From Kitasatospora viridis (lineage in GTDB: Bacteria; Actinomycetota; Actinomycetes; Streptomycetales; Streptomycetaceae): a stretch of DNA of 64,000 bases. The notes beneath the pieces are model-generated. The model saw only the letters and a program-made list of their open reading frames with translations. It did not search any database and was not told the origin of the DNA. The position numbers and the translations under genes are program-made. The stretch covers positions 3,123,501-3,187,500 of the forward strand of contig NZ_VIWT01000001.1 of NCBI RefSeq assembly GCF_007829815.1. Direction: 5' to 3'. The number at the start of each line of letters is the position of its first letter. Position 1 is the first letter of the stretch. Shown in pieces: positions 34,011-41,887 of the stretch.

Positions 34011-34964
34011 ATGGCGTCCGTGGACCTCGATCCGGCCCAGTTGCGGGCCTTCCTCGCCGTCGCCGAGCACGGGCACTTCGGCCGCGCCGCGACCGAACTG
34101 ACCATCACTCAGCAAGCGCTGTCCAAGCGCGTCGCCCGGCTGGAGGAGCTCCTGGGCGAGCGCCTGCTCGACCGGGACGGCCGCGGCGCCCACCCGACCC
34201 CGGCCGGCGAGCGCCTGCTCGAACCGGCCCGCGCGGTGCTCGCCGCCTGCGCGGCGGCGGTGACGGCCGTGCGCGGTGCGGCCCGCCCGCTCCGCCTCGA
34301 CGTCTGGGGCCACCTGTTCGCGCCCCTGCGCACCGTCGGCGCAGTGGAGTTCGACGCCCTCGAAGTCGGCCACGGCCGCGACCTCCCCTCGGTCCTCGGC
34401 GCCCTGCTCCGCGGCGAGATCGACGCCGGCTTCGGCCGCCACCACGCCCTCCCGGACGGCCGCGAGCACGAGCTCTCCCACCGCCTGGTCCGCCTCGAAC
34501 CGGTGGACGCCGTCCTCGGCGCTGACCACCCGCTCGCCGGCGCCGCCGCCCTGCGCCCCGCCGACCTCCGGGACAGCACGCTGCTGCTCCCCGCCGCCCT
34601 GGCCCGCCTGGAGTTCCTGCAGCGCTTCGCCGAACGCTTCGACCTGGCCTGCGAGAGCACCACCAACATGGGCGCCGAGCACTTCCTCGCCCACCTCGCC
34701 GCCACCCCGAACGCCGTCACCCTGCTGCCCGCCGACGCACCGCTGCCCCTCACCCCCGGCCTGCGCACCGTCCCCCTGGTCGATCCCACCCCCCTCTACG
34801 CCTGGTCCCTGGTCTGGCCGCGCAGCAACGCCCACCCCGCCGTCCCCGCCCTGCTGCGCGCCTTCGCCGAGACCGGCCGCCGCAACCGCTGGCTGGAGTA
34901 CCGCCCGGACCGCGACTGGCTCCCGGAGGCGGAGCGGGCCGAACTCGGCCCGCTCGGCGGCTGA
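34011..34964 (+). CDS. LysR-family transcriptional regulator
   Basis: A 317-residue regulator. The N-terminal winged helix-turn-helix (residues about 5-62, LRAFLAVAEHGHFGRAATELTITQQALSKRVARLEE) is followed by a periplasmic-binding-like effector domain (about 85-300). It is divergent from the MDR oxidoreductase with a palindromic box between, so it probably activates that gene in response to a substrate. The ATG at 34011 lacks an SD, and GTG 34020 is an alternative; leaderless transcription is possible. The last 61 codons (34778-34961) recur 6.9 kb downstream at 41704, which makes the gene end the likely entry point of an accessory segment. GC is very high here and drops just after the stop codon. 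Confidence 0.92.
   Translation: MASVDLDPAQLRAFLAVAEHGHFGRAATELTITQQALSKRVARLEELLGERLLDRDGRGAHPTPAGERLLEPARAVLAACAAAVTAVRGAARPLRLDVWGHLFAPLRTVGAVEFDALEVGHGRDLPSVLGALLRGEIDAGFGRHHALPDGREHELSHRLVRLEPVDAVLGADHPLAGAAALRPADLRDSTLLLPAALARLEFLQRFAERFDLACESTTNMGAEHFLAHLAATPNAVTLLPADAPLPLTPGLRTVPLVDPTPLYAWSLVWPRSNAHPAVPALLRAFAETGRRNRWLEYRPDRDWLPEAERAELGPLGG
34778..34961 (+). repeat. Left direct repeat: lysR 3' end (copy A)
   Basis: 184 bases matching 41704-41887 at 172 positions by my count (12 differences), same orientation. Six changed codons are synonymous and four alter residues. Homology starts and stops sharply. Confidence 0.9.
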
Positions 34965-34968
34965 TCGC

Positions 34969-35424
34969 TCATGCCCGGTGGAAGGGCCGGAGGACGAGCC
35001 GCATCGTCCGGGGGCTCGGTGTGAAGCCGAGCGATGCGTACAGCGGCGCACCAACGTCACTGGCCGTGAGGGTGAGCAGTGTGCAGCCCTGGTCGGTCAG
35101 CCACTCCACAAGCGCGTAGGTGACGGCTCGTCCGTAGCCGCGTCGGCGGAACGGCCATCCGGTGACGACCGTCTGCACCTGCCCGAAGATTCCGGCATGG
35201 TCGGGCCCGGGGAGGCCCTGGTGGACGAGGCCGATCGCACACGCAGTGATGTCACCGCCCGGGCCCTCGATCACGAACGCGGCGACCCGGTCCCCGCCCA
35301 ACTGCGAACGCAAGTACTCGGCGAGTCGGTCGCGCCACGGCCCAGAGGTATCGACCCCCACCATCTCGGCGTGCAGGATCGCGAGTTCGTCGGCATCGGT
35401 CGGCGAGGCCCGGCGTACGTTCAG
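34969..35424 (-). CDS. GNAT-family N-acetyltransferase with apparent CTG start
   Basis: A 151-residue acetyl-CoA-dependent acetyltransferase. The first beta strand is NVRRASPTDADELAILHAEM. The acetyl-CoA loop is RRRGYGRAVTYALVEWL (Q/RxxGxG/A motif, about 93-110), and the C-terminal LYASLGFTPSPRTMRLVL matches the family. The frame holds no ATG, GTG or TTG before this first strand. CTG at 35422-35424 fits precisely and overlaps the upstream stop as CTGA, so coupled initiation at CTG is likely. An ATG at residue 21 would remove the first strand. It is the last gene of a four-gene overlapping operon in the accessory segment, and it ends 4 bases from the convergent lysR stop. The substrate is unknown. 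Confidence 0.8.
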   Translation of the reverse strand: MNVRRASPTDADELAILHAEMVGVDTSGPWRDRLAEYLRSQLGGDRVAAFVIEGPGGDITACAIGLVHQGLPGPDHAGIFGQVQTVVTGWPFRRRGYGRAVTYALVEWLTDQGCTLLTLTASDVGAPLYASLGFTPSPRTMRLVLRPFHRA

Positions 35425-36263
35425 AGCGGCACCGCCGACAGCAGGTCGGCGAGTCCGCCCGCCGTGGACCGCTCCGTGCCGGGAGCGGTGAGAACCCTGG
35501 CGAGCTGCGCCTGGAGCTCCGGCCACGGTCGTGCGCTGCACAGCGGGATGCCGGAGGCGATCGCCACCCGCAGGCCGTCCGGGCTGCTGCCCTTCACATC
35601 GACTCCGGCGGCTTCGTAGTCCAGGGGCCACCGGCCGGTGACGCAGGTCCACAAGGTCCCGGCAAGCGCGTACACGTCCGATGCGGCTGTTGGTCTCACC
35701 GGCTGGGGGCCACGAGCGATCCTGGCGGCGAGCTCCGGCGCGATCAGGTGCGTGATTCCGCCGTTGAACTCCCACCATGGGTCGGTGCCTTCGCGCCAGG
35801 ACCAGGCGAAGTCGATCAGCCGGACCCCACCAGCCGTGTGGATGCCGTGGGACGGTTGAAGGTCCCCGTGTACCCAGCCGGTGGCGTGGAAGTCGGCGAC
35901 GGCCCGGCACAGGGCAACAGCCCCAGCGAGAGCGGTGATGCGGCCGTTCTGCCCGTCCCGCACTGCCTGGAACAACTCCCAGGTGGACGGCCCGTTCAGC
36001 CAGGGCGTGGCGTACCAGACATCGGCGCCGGAGCGTCCTGCGAGTACGGTGCAGCCCGGCAGGGCATCGAGCACCGCCGCCTCCCGCGCCGTGGTCTCCG
36101 CGCCGACGCCGTACCCGAGTTTGACCGCCACCGAGCCGAGCGGGCCGGTGGCCTGCCACACCGCAGAACCGCGCCGGTCGGTGACCTCTCTCAATTGCAC
36201 AGGTCCACACAGCGCCTGTGCGGCAGCTACCGCTTCGGGGGGACAGGGAGCGAACCGGCCCAT
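35421..36263 (-). CDS. Hanks-type kinase-like protein with variant catalytic motifs
   Basis: A 280-residue protein with an essentially complete protein-kinase core in a compact form. The VAVK lysine is K48, the alpha-C glutamate candidate E61, the catalytic loop VHGDLQPSH with D134, the DFG position DFA at 151-153, APE at 175-177, and the F-helix Asp in SDVYALAGTL (D196). The glycine-rich loop is not obvious. HGDLQPSH in place of HRDLKPxN and DFA in place of DFG set it apart from classic Ser/Thr kinases and make it closer to small-molecule or atypical kinases. It is cytoplasmic, with no membrane segment or PASTA. ATG 36263 has GGAAGG ahead and overlaps the DUF6875-like gene by 37 bases. The target may be a product of the neighbouring genes. 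Confidence 0.75.
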   Translation of the reverse strand: MGRFAPCPPEAVAAAQALCGPVQLREVTDRRGSAVWQATGPLGSVAVKLGYGVGAETTAREAAVLDALPGCTVLAGRSGADVWYATPWLNGPSTWELFQAVRDGQNGRITALAGAVALCRAVADFHATGWVHGDLQPSHGIHTAGGVRLIDFAWSWREGTDPWWEFNGGITHLIAPELAARIARGPQPVRPTAASDVYALAGTLWTCVTGRWPLDYEAAGVDVKGSSPDGLRVAIASGIPLCSARPWPELQAQLARVLTAPGTERSTAGGLADLLSAVPL

Positions 36264-36925
36264 GCCCGTACCGCCTTCCACTCACAGGGGATGTGCTCGA
36301 ACACGTCTCTTCCGTCGTCGTCGGCCACCGCCAGCGCATGTGCGAGATCGGGTGTGTCCCTCAGGAACCGCGGATCACTGTGCCGAACTGCGGCCCGCAC
36401 CGGAAGGAACGAGAACGGAGGTGGCGGGATGCTCCGGCCGAACTTGTCACGCTCGCCGGCTCCCTGGGTGAACTTGCCGAACATCACGCCCACGGGCCCG
36501 TAGAGATGCTTCAACGCCCAGTGCGGCCAGGTCATCAACTCGCGGTGGTCGGCGTCTGGGACGCTGCCCGTGATGACGATGTTCTCGCAGACGAGCGCGC
36601 CCTGTGAGTGGGCGAGTTGTGGTCGGATCCACTCCGCTCCCCGAACAGCGGCATGGAACAGCTCGGCTTCGACCGCGTCCCGGTGGGCTCCGGGCGCGAT
36701 CTCGTACACCGTCCAACCGGTCAGTCCACGCCGGATGGATGGTTCCAGGAACGGGCAGTGCCCGACCATCGCCATGGTGTAGCCGGTGGTGTCCACAGTG
36801 GTCGGACTCGGCGAGCGGGACTCGATGAGGCGGAGCGCCCCGGTGGTGGACCGGGACGCTCCGTCGTTGTGCACGGCGTTCAACGGGTCACCGGGTGTTC
36901 CCGGCCGGAGCGTTGCCGTCGTCAC
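36227..36925 (-). CDS. DUF6875-like protein
   Basis: A 232-residue cytoplasmic protein. The core, from about residue 50, has GHCPFLEPSIRRGLTGWTV, then LYGPVGVMFGKFTQG, and a Pro-rich block IPPPPFSFLPVRAAVRHSDPRFL. This arrangement (CPF, a Gly-rich centre, then a PxPxLxxR-type strand before a DxxFL) resembles the uncharacterised DUF6875 family; I could not confirm it by search. The GTG at 36925 is the ORF limit and GTG 36874 is an alternative 13 bases past the previous stop. It overlaps both neighbours (38 and 37 bases at the starts chosen), which implies tight co-translation with the kinase-like gene. Confidence 0.6.
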   Translation of the reverse strand: MTTATLRPGTPGDPLNAVHNDGASRSTTGALRLIESRSPSPTTVDTTGYTMAMVGHCPFLEPSIRRGLTGWTVYEIAPGAHRDAVEAELFHAAVRGAEWIRPQLAHSQGALVCENIVITGSVPDADHRELMTWPHWALKHLYGPVGVMFGKFTQGAGERDKFGRSIPPPPFSFLPVRAAVRHSDPRFLRDTPDLAHALAVADDDGRDVFEHIPCEWKAVRAWAGSLPVPPKR

Positions 36926-37307
36926 CGTCGCCGGGGGCCGGCGCGCAGTTCCACTCAGCGACCACGTGGCCGGTCTCCCGGTAGGCGATGAGCGCCGCGG
37001 TGTCGACGACTCCGTCGGCGTTGGTGAACCAGATTTCCGGAAGCGCGCCGTACGCCTCCTCGTAGGCGGCCACCCACTCGATGAACCCCCGGCCGCTCGT
37101 CTCCGAATGGGTGATCACGCGCCCGGCGTGCTCCGCGGTGAACGCACGGTGCGCCTCGGCGTCCTCGGCGAGTCGGTGCCAGGCGGCGTCGATCGCCGTG
37201 CTGAACATCTCGGGCGCGCTCTGCCCGGCGTCGAAGCGGCGCGCGGCGATGCCGAAGAACTTGCCGAGCTCGACGAGTTCGATGCTGGTTCCGGTGGGGG
37301 TGCTCAT
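36888..37307 (-). CDS. Uncharacterised 139-residue protein, first gene of the accessory operon
   Basis: A cytoplasmic protein with pattern AWHRLAEDAEAHRAF, then HAGRVITHSETSG, AYEEAYGALPEIWFTNADG and a closing VVAEWNCAP. This weakly recalls the glycine-rich-domain-like family (WHxxLxDxxxYxxFC, then GxxIHH), though the first Cys and one His are missing. I would not name a function. The start ATG has a strong AGGAGGAGCAC sequence. It is divergent from the glycosyltransferase gene (76-bp gap) and leads a chain of four overlapping genes. Confidence 0.65.
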   Translation of the reverse strand: MSTPTGTSIELVELGKFFGIAARRFDAGQSAPEMFSTAIDAAWHRLAEDAEAHRAFTAEHAGRVITHSETSGRGFIEWVAAYEEAYGALPEIWFTNADGVVDTAALIAYRETGHVVAEWNCAPAPGDGDDGNAPAGNTR

Positions 37308-37383
37308 GTGCTCCTCCTGCGGGTATCAGCCGCGGTCTTGCGGCTACAGTTAGTGAACCTTTGATCACGCAACTGGAGTACCG

Positions 37384-38337
37384 TTGGACAGTGGGAAGCC
37401 CGTTCAAAGTGTTCAAGATCCAACCCAGGGGCACATCTTGACCGAGAGTCCGACAGTCGATGGCCGAGGTCTCACGGTGGGCGTGGTCGTGCTGACGATG
37501 GGGGACCGGTCCGATGAACTGCGCGCTCTGCTGGAGTCCGTGGCGGCCCAGGAGGGCGATTCCGCGGTGGTCGTCGTGCTTGGCCAGGGCGTACGGCTTC
37601 CCGAACTTCCCCCGGAGGTCGCCGGGGTGGAGTTGCCGGAGAACCTCGGCATCCCGGGGGGCCGGAACAAGGGCGTGGAGTGGTTGCGCGACTGTGGCGG
37701 TGTGGATCTGGTCGTGATCCTGGACGACGACGGGCTGCTCCCGAGGACGGACACCTTTCGTCTCGTCCGGGAGGCGTTCGCCGCCAACTCCCATCTGGGA
37801 GTGGTGAGTTTCCGGATCGTGGACGAGGACGGGCAGACGGCGCGCCGGCATGTGCCACGCCTCGGCGCCTCCGACCCGCTGCGCTCATCCGAGGTCACCA
37901 CGTTCCTCGGTGGCGCGCACGCCATCCGGATGAGCGTGATCGACCAAGTCGGCGAGTTCCCGGCGGCCTTCTTCTATGCGCACGAGGAGACGGATTTCGC
38001 ATGGCGTGCGTTGGATGCCGGCTGGGAGATCCACTACCGGTCCGACCTGGTCCTCAGGCATCCCCGAACCAATCCTGCCCGGCACGCCACGTACTACCGG
38101 CTCACGGCACGCAACCGGGTGTGGCTGGCCAAGCGGCACTTGCCGGCCGTTCTGGTACCGGTGTACCTCGCGTCGTGGACCGCCTACACCGTGGCCCGCA
38201 GGCCTCCGCTGGCCGGACTCAGGGCATGGTGGGCGGGATTCTTCGAGGGAGTGCGGACCCCGTCTCCGCCGCGCCGACCGATGCGGTGGCGCACGGTCTG
38301 GCGGATGGCGCGGCTGGGTCGGCCGCCGGTGATCTGA
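37384..38337 (+). CDS. Family 2 glycosyltransferase
   Basis: A 317-residue GT-A fold enzyme that transfers a sugar from a nucleotide donor. The nucleotide-binding start is LTVGVVVLTMGDRSDELRALLESV (about 30-53). NLGIPGGRNKGVEWL and the metal-binding LDDDG (about 116-120) are typical of rhamnosyl- and related transferases. HEETDFAWRALDAGWEI carries the ED-type catalytic acid. A C-terminal hydrophobic patch may contact the membrane. The start is TTG 37384 with GGAG 5 bases ahead; TTG 37438 is an alternative. It is divergent from the four-gene operon and upstream of a TPR regulator on the same strand. Acceptor unknown. It sits in the lower-GC accessory segment. Confidence 0.85.
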   Translation: MDSGKPVQSVQDPTQGHILTESPTVDGRGLTVGVVVLTMGDRSDELRALLESVAAQEGDSAVVVVLGQGVRLPELPPEVAGVELPENLGIPGGRNKGVEWLRDCGGVDLVVILDDDGLLPRTDTFRLVREAFAANSHLGVVSFRIVDEDGQTARRHVPRLGASDPLRSSEVTTFLGGAHAIRMSVIDQVGEFPAAFFYAHEETDFAWRALDAGWEIHYRSDLVLRHPRTNPARHATYYRLTARNRVWLAKRHLPAVLVPVYLASWTAYTVARRPPLAGLRAWWAGFFEGVRTPSPPRRPMRWRTVWRMARLGRPPVI

Positions 38338-38380
38338 CGGTCCGTAGGTCGAGTTCGAGAGCGGTACCGGGGGTGAGTTG

Positions 38381-39739
38381 GTGATTCGAAGGGAACCGAA
38401 CGAGCAACTGGCCGCTGTGATCGCGGAAGCCGGATGCACGTACGAGGTCCTGGCCAAGCAGGTCCGGGTCGTCGCAGCCGAAGCGGGTGAGGCCCTCCAC
38501 ACGTCACGGTCGGCCGTCTTCTCCTGGGTGAACGGTGGCATCCCGACAGGCAGGACCAGGTCCTACGTCGCCGAAGCTCTGAGCAGGTTGGCGAAGCGAA
38601 AGGTGACAGTCGGTGAGATCGCCCTGGGTTCCGACGAGATGCCGGAGCCGATGAGTGCTGATCCGCTGGCCGCCGCCGCTGACCTCGGGAGATTCGCCAT
38701 GCTGCACCGCAGGGACTTCCTCACCACCACCTTCGCAGCTGCGGCTGTGGGCCTTCCGGTCAGCTACGACCATGGTGCCGTCGCTGTCACGCTCAGGGCC
38801 GCGACCGGAGACGGGGTCGTCGGCACCGGAGAGGTCTCCTCCATCCGGCAACTCACCGAGACCTTCAGGAGCGCGGATGACCGGCTCGGTGGTGGTCACG
38901 GTCTGACCGCAGTCACCGCGTACTTCACGGACACCGTCATCCCATTGCTGTCACGGCGCTTCCCCACCGAGCAAGTCCGCCTTGATGCCTATGGTGCGGC
39001 GGCCACTTTGGCGTGCCTCGCCGGGTGGAAGCACCATGACCTCGGCCGTGAGGGCGCGGCCCAGCGGTTCTACCTCTTGGGCTACCAACTGGCGTGCGAG
39101 TCCGACCCGGCCGGGCACCCGGCCTGGATGATGCGAGCGCTGACGCACCAGGCCCTCGACCTGCGGCAGTCCCGGCACTGTGTGGACTTGGCAGAAGCGG
39201 CGCTGTCCCGCGCACGGGGAAAGGTGGACGGGAGCACCGAGGCACTGCTGCTGGTGACGGCCGCCCGGGCCTACGGTGCCGGCGGTGAGGGTGCGAAGGC
39301 CGCATCCGCGCTGCTTTCGGCCGAGGACGCCATGCTCGGCACCGATGACGCCGTTCCCTCGTACGCGGCCGCTTCCGGACCGGTGGCCGCCACGGTCGCA
39401 TCCCACACGGCCAAGACCCTGACCGAACTCCGCGACCACCGGGCAGCCGAGCGGTACTACCGCCTGGCGCTCCGGGACCGCGTCCCGGAGACGTACCAGC
39501 GGGTGCACGCCCTGACCATGGCGAACCTTGCGAAGTCGGTGGCTGCCCAACGGCGCCACGAGGAGGCCCTGAGCCTGTGGAACAGGTCTTTGGACTTCAT
39601 GGCCGGTGTCGCCTCGGACCGCAACAGGAAGGAGATCACCACCATGCGGTCGATGATGGTCGGCTACCGGAAACGCGGCATCCCCGGCGCTGGAGAGGTC
39701 GACCAGCGGGCGGCCGACATGCTCCGCGCGATGGCGTAG
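38381..39739 (+). CDS. Transcriptional regulator with N-terminal HTH-like region and TPR-rich C terminus
   Basis: A 452-residue protein of the Streptomyces NsdA-like regulator type. An N-terminal region (REPNEQLAAVIAEAGCTYEVLAKQVRVVA, then SRSAVFSWVNGGIPTGRTRSYVAEALS) is an unusual helix-turn-helix resembling XRE proteins. A hydrophobic stretch at about 110-125 (DFLTTTFAAAAVGLPVSYD) looks like a cryptic signal/TAT-type segment common in this group. From about 150 to 440 there are TPR-like helical pairs (RALTHQALDLRQSR; AERYYRLALRDR; VHALTMANLAKSVAAQRRHEEALSLWNRSL). Such proteins may sense a peptide or partner. GTG 38381 is preferred over TTG 38378 by GGGGG spacing. It is co-directional with the glycosyltransferase (43-base gap). 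Confidence 0.8.
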   Translation: MIRREPNEQLAAVIAEAGCTYEVLAKQVRVVAAEAGEALHTSRSAVFSWVNGGIPTGRTRSYVAEALSRLAKRKVTVGEIALGSDEMPEPMSADPLAAAADLGRFAMLHRRDFLTTTFAAAAVGLPVSYDHGAVAVTLRAATGDGVVGTGEVSSIRQLTETFRSADDRLGGGHGLTAVTAYFTDTVIPLLSRRFPTEQVRLDAYGAAATLACLAGWKHHDLGREGAAQRFYLLGYQLACESDPAGHPAWMMRALTHQALDLRQSRHCVDLAEAALSRARGKVDGSTEALLLVTAARAYGAGGEGAKAASALLSAEDAMLGTDDAVPSYAAASGPVAATVASHTAKTLTELRDHRAAERYYRLALRDRVPETYQRVHALTMANLAKSVAAQRRHEEALSLWNRSLDFMAGVASDRNRKEITTMRSMMVGYRKRGIPGAGEVDQRAADMLRAMA

Positions 39740-39780
39740 AGCGCGCGACTCGGCAGGTCGAATGCGGACTGCCTCATGGC

Positions 39781-39981
39781 CTACCCGACGAAGTGGTCGA
39801 ACTCGCCGCGCTTGACGCCCTCCAACCACAGGGCGAACTTCGTGCGGGTCGTGACGACAATGGCCGCAGGTGACGCTGACTCACGAATCTCGATCAGTCC
39901 GTCGCCGTTGACCGACACCTCGACCGAGTTGCCGCCGTCCTGGCTGCTGGACGAGGACTTCTGCCAGTTCTGGCCGGTCAT
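39781..39981 (-). CDS. DUF397 protein (partner of the XRE regulator)
   Basis: A 66-residue protein with the DUF397 hallmark: a WQKSSSSSQDGGNSVEV start (W.KSS), a middle IEIRESASP and an ending FALWLEGVKRGEFDHFV. The Cys often found in the NCVEV position is replaced by Ser (NSVEV). The start overlaps the XRE stop by ATGA. In Streptomyces, DUF397 proteins act with XRE/DUF5753 regulators (BldB/WhiJ-like modules), probably by direct binding. Confidence 0.93.
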   Translation of the reverse strand: MTGQNWQKSSSSSQDGGNSVEVSVNGDGLIEIRESASPAAIVVTTRTKFALWLEGVKRGEFDHFVG

Positions 39982-40886
39982 GACTGCCCTCCCATTTCAA
40001 GGCTGTGTTTGGCGTGCTGAATGACGGCCCACGAGTCCCTGGGCGAGTTCGGCTCGGCGTAGGATTTCGCGTCGCCCGAGGGGAGCGCAAGCCTGCTGAG
40101 GTCGGCGAACCTGGACCGGTAGCGCTGCACGGCTTCCGGGGAATCCGTGAATCCCGAGGCGCCCGGATGGTCGATGACCACGGTCGACAACTCGACCGGG
40201 CCCGGTTCGGCGATCAGGAAGGGGCCGCTGAACGGCGGCGTGGCCCGGACGTTGAACGGGTAGATCTGCACGTCCACGTTCGGCAGCTCCGACACCTTCA
40301 GAAGGTGGGTGAGCTGGCGGCGCATCGCAGCCGCGCCGGCGAAGTTCATCAGCAAGGCAGCTTCGTGCAGGACGAAAGTGAACCGAGTGCGGGCTGAAGA
40401 GGTGAGGATCCGCTGGCGATCGAGTCGGAACCTGACCGTGTCCTCGATCTGGGCTGGGGAAAGGGAAGTGTCGCCGTTCTCGAAGAGGCGGCGAACGTAC
40501 TCCTCGGTCTGGAGCAGCCCGGGTACGAAGAAGGTCTCGTAGTTCAGGTAGCGCGCGATCCCGCTGCTCTCCAACTCGGCCAGGTCGAGCGCAAATCCCG
40601 GAATCCGCCCCTTGTATGAGCTCCACCACCCCTTGCCGCTGCTCGCCCCCATCGTGGCGAGTGCATCCATGTAGGGATCATCCGTGCATCCGTAGAAGCG
40701 CGCCAACGTACGCATGCGCGCCTCGTCCAGGCCGGTTCGCGCCGCCTCGATGTGGTTCAACTGGGGACCGCGAATGCCGATATGCGTGGCTGCGTCCTGC
40801 ACCGCGATGTCGGCGCTGAGGCGCAGTCGACGAAGCTCGGTTCCGAACCGTCGCTGCCGTTCGCTGATCTGCGTTCGCAGTGCCAT
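39978..40886 (-). CDS. XRE-family regulator with DUF5753 domain (WhiJ-like)
   Basis: A 302-residue transcription factor. The helix-turn-helix (about 10-65: FGTELRRLRLSADIAVQDAATHIGIRGPQLNHIEAARTG) is followed by a DUF5753 ligand-type domain (about 95-290: YLNYETFFVPGLLQTEEYVRRLFE, VLHEAAL, VDVQIYPF). Together with the DUF397 protein coupled to it and the divergent ATPase-like gene, it forms the typical development- or antibiotic-related regulatory trio of streptomycetes. ATG 40886 has GAGAGGGGC upstream; the frame extends 59 codons further without family content. Confidence 0.92.
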   Translation of the reverse strand: MALRTQISERQRRFGTELRRLRLSADIAVQDAATHIGIRGPQLNHIEAARTGLDEARMRTLARFYGCTDDPYMDALATMGASSGKGWWSSYKGRIPGFALDLAELESSGIARYLNYETFFVPGLLQTEEYVRRLFENGDTSLSPAQIEDTVRFRLDRQRILTSSARTRFTFVLHEAALLMNFAGAAAMRRQLTHLLKVSELPNVDVQIYPFNVRATPPFSGPFLIAEPGPVELSTVVIDHPGASGFTDSPEAVQRYRSRFADLSRLALPSGDAKSYAEPNSPRDSWAVIQHAKHSLEMGGQS

Positions 40887-41158
40887 TGCTGTCCGCCCCT
40901 CTCGTAGCAGGGGCAGTCTGGCGCGCGGGCATGTCCTGACGCCAACCAGTCCAGGGGAGCGGGCCCACGGGTCTCGCGAACAAGGTTGCACGAATGAACC
41001 CATCTGCTCTACCGTCTGTGATGTTCCCCTCACTGACTGGTCGTCAGGAAGTCCGAAGTGCACCCCGGATGCTTGGCTCGTGCCATGTCGTCAGCCATGG
41101 GGCGAGTCACGGGTGATGGTCAGTCTGAGACGTTGATATGGCTGAACTGGAGAGCCTC

Positions 41159-41584
41159 ATGCGTCTTGTCTCTTCCCTTCCTGTACGGCGCCTGTCGGTT
41201 GGCCCGGTCGATCCCCCGTTTCAACTCCTCGCGCTCGTGGTGCGATCCACCCTGCGGGCCGCGCGCCACCGGCTCCGCGACCACCTCGCCGCTCATGGGC
41301 TCGACCCGGACGACGCGTGTCTCCTGCTCTCCGAGCTGGTGGGCAATGCGCTGCTGCACGGCGGGGACAGCGCCGCAGTCGTCTGGGAGGTGCGTGGCGA
41401 TCGGCTCTACATCGGCGTGGCCGACGGCTCGCCGGCCGAGCTGGCGCTGGTGCCGGACGGCGGCGAACGTGACGGCGGTCGCGGGCTCTTCCTGGTGGAC
41501 CTGCTCGCAGTGGAGTGGGGCGTGCGCCCGCTCGGTGAGAGTGGCAAGGAGATCTGGTGCGAGCTGGCGGTCAAGGCTGCCTGA
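41159..41584 (+). CDS. ATP-binding anti-sigma-like protein (GHKL), partner of the XRE/DUF397 pair
   Basis: A 141-residue RsbW-like protein. N box: LLLSELVGNALLHGG. G1: IGVADGSPAELALVP. G2: GGRGLFLVDLLAVEWGV. It is divergent from the XRE gene, a conserved arrangement in which the three proteins are thought to work together. The ATG at 41159 has GGAGAG 4 bases ahead; an ATG 21 bases earlier also exists with a weaker site. It is the last intact gene before the right copy of the lysR repeat. Confidence 0.88.
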   Translation: MRLVSSLPVRRLSVGPVDPPFQLLALVVRSTLRAARHRLRDHLAAHGLDPDDACLLLSELVGNALLHGGDSAAVVWEVRGDRLYIGVADGSPAELALVPDGGERDGGRGLFLVDLLAVEWGVRPLGESGKEIWCELAVKAA

Positions 41585-41703
41585 GACGAGCCCTGCTGCC
41601 CAGCTGCTGGTACTCGCAGGCGTGGCTCTGGCGCTTGGGGCCCGGGTGGGTGGCGTGCTGGCCCAGGGCTCCGATGCGTAGGTCGGCAGCTCTGGCAGCC
41701 AAC

Positions 41704-41887
41704 GGTCGACCCCACCCACCTCTACGCCTGGTCCCTGGTCTGGCCGCGGAACAACGCGCACCCCGCCGTCCCCGCCCTGCTGAAGGCCTTCGCCGAGACC
41801 GGCCGCCGCAACCGCTGGCTGGAATACCGCCCGGACCGCGACTGGCTCCCGGAGGCCGAGCGGGCCGAAGTCGGCCCGCTCGGCGGT
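41704..41887 (+). repeat. Right direct repeat: lysR 3' end (copy B)
   Basis: The counterpart of 34778-34961 in the same orientation, 12 differences in 184. Unlike copy A, it lacks the stop codon at the end (GGT GGA instead of GGC TGA). Confidence 0.9.

Noticed and set aside
34969-36339. Single long minus-strand gene fusing the GNAT part to upstream sequence
   Set aside because: The first two thirds of that frame is the shadow of the kinase-like gene; only the last 151 codons form the acetyltransferase.
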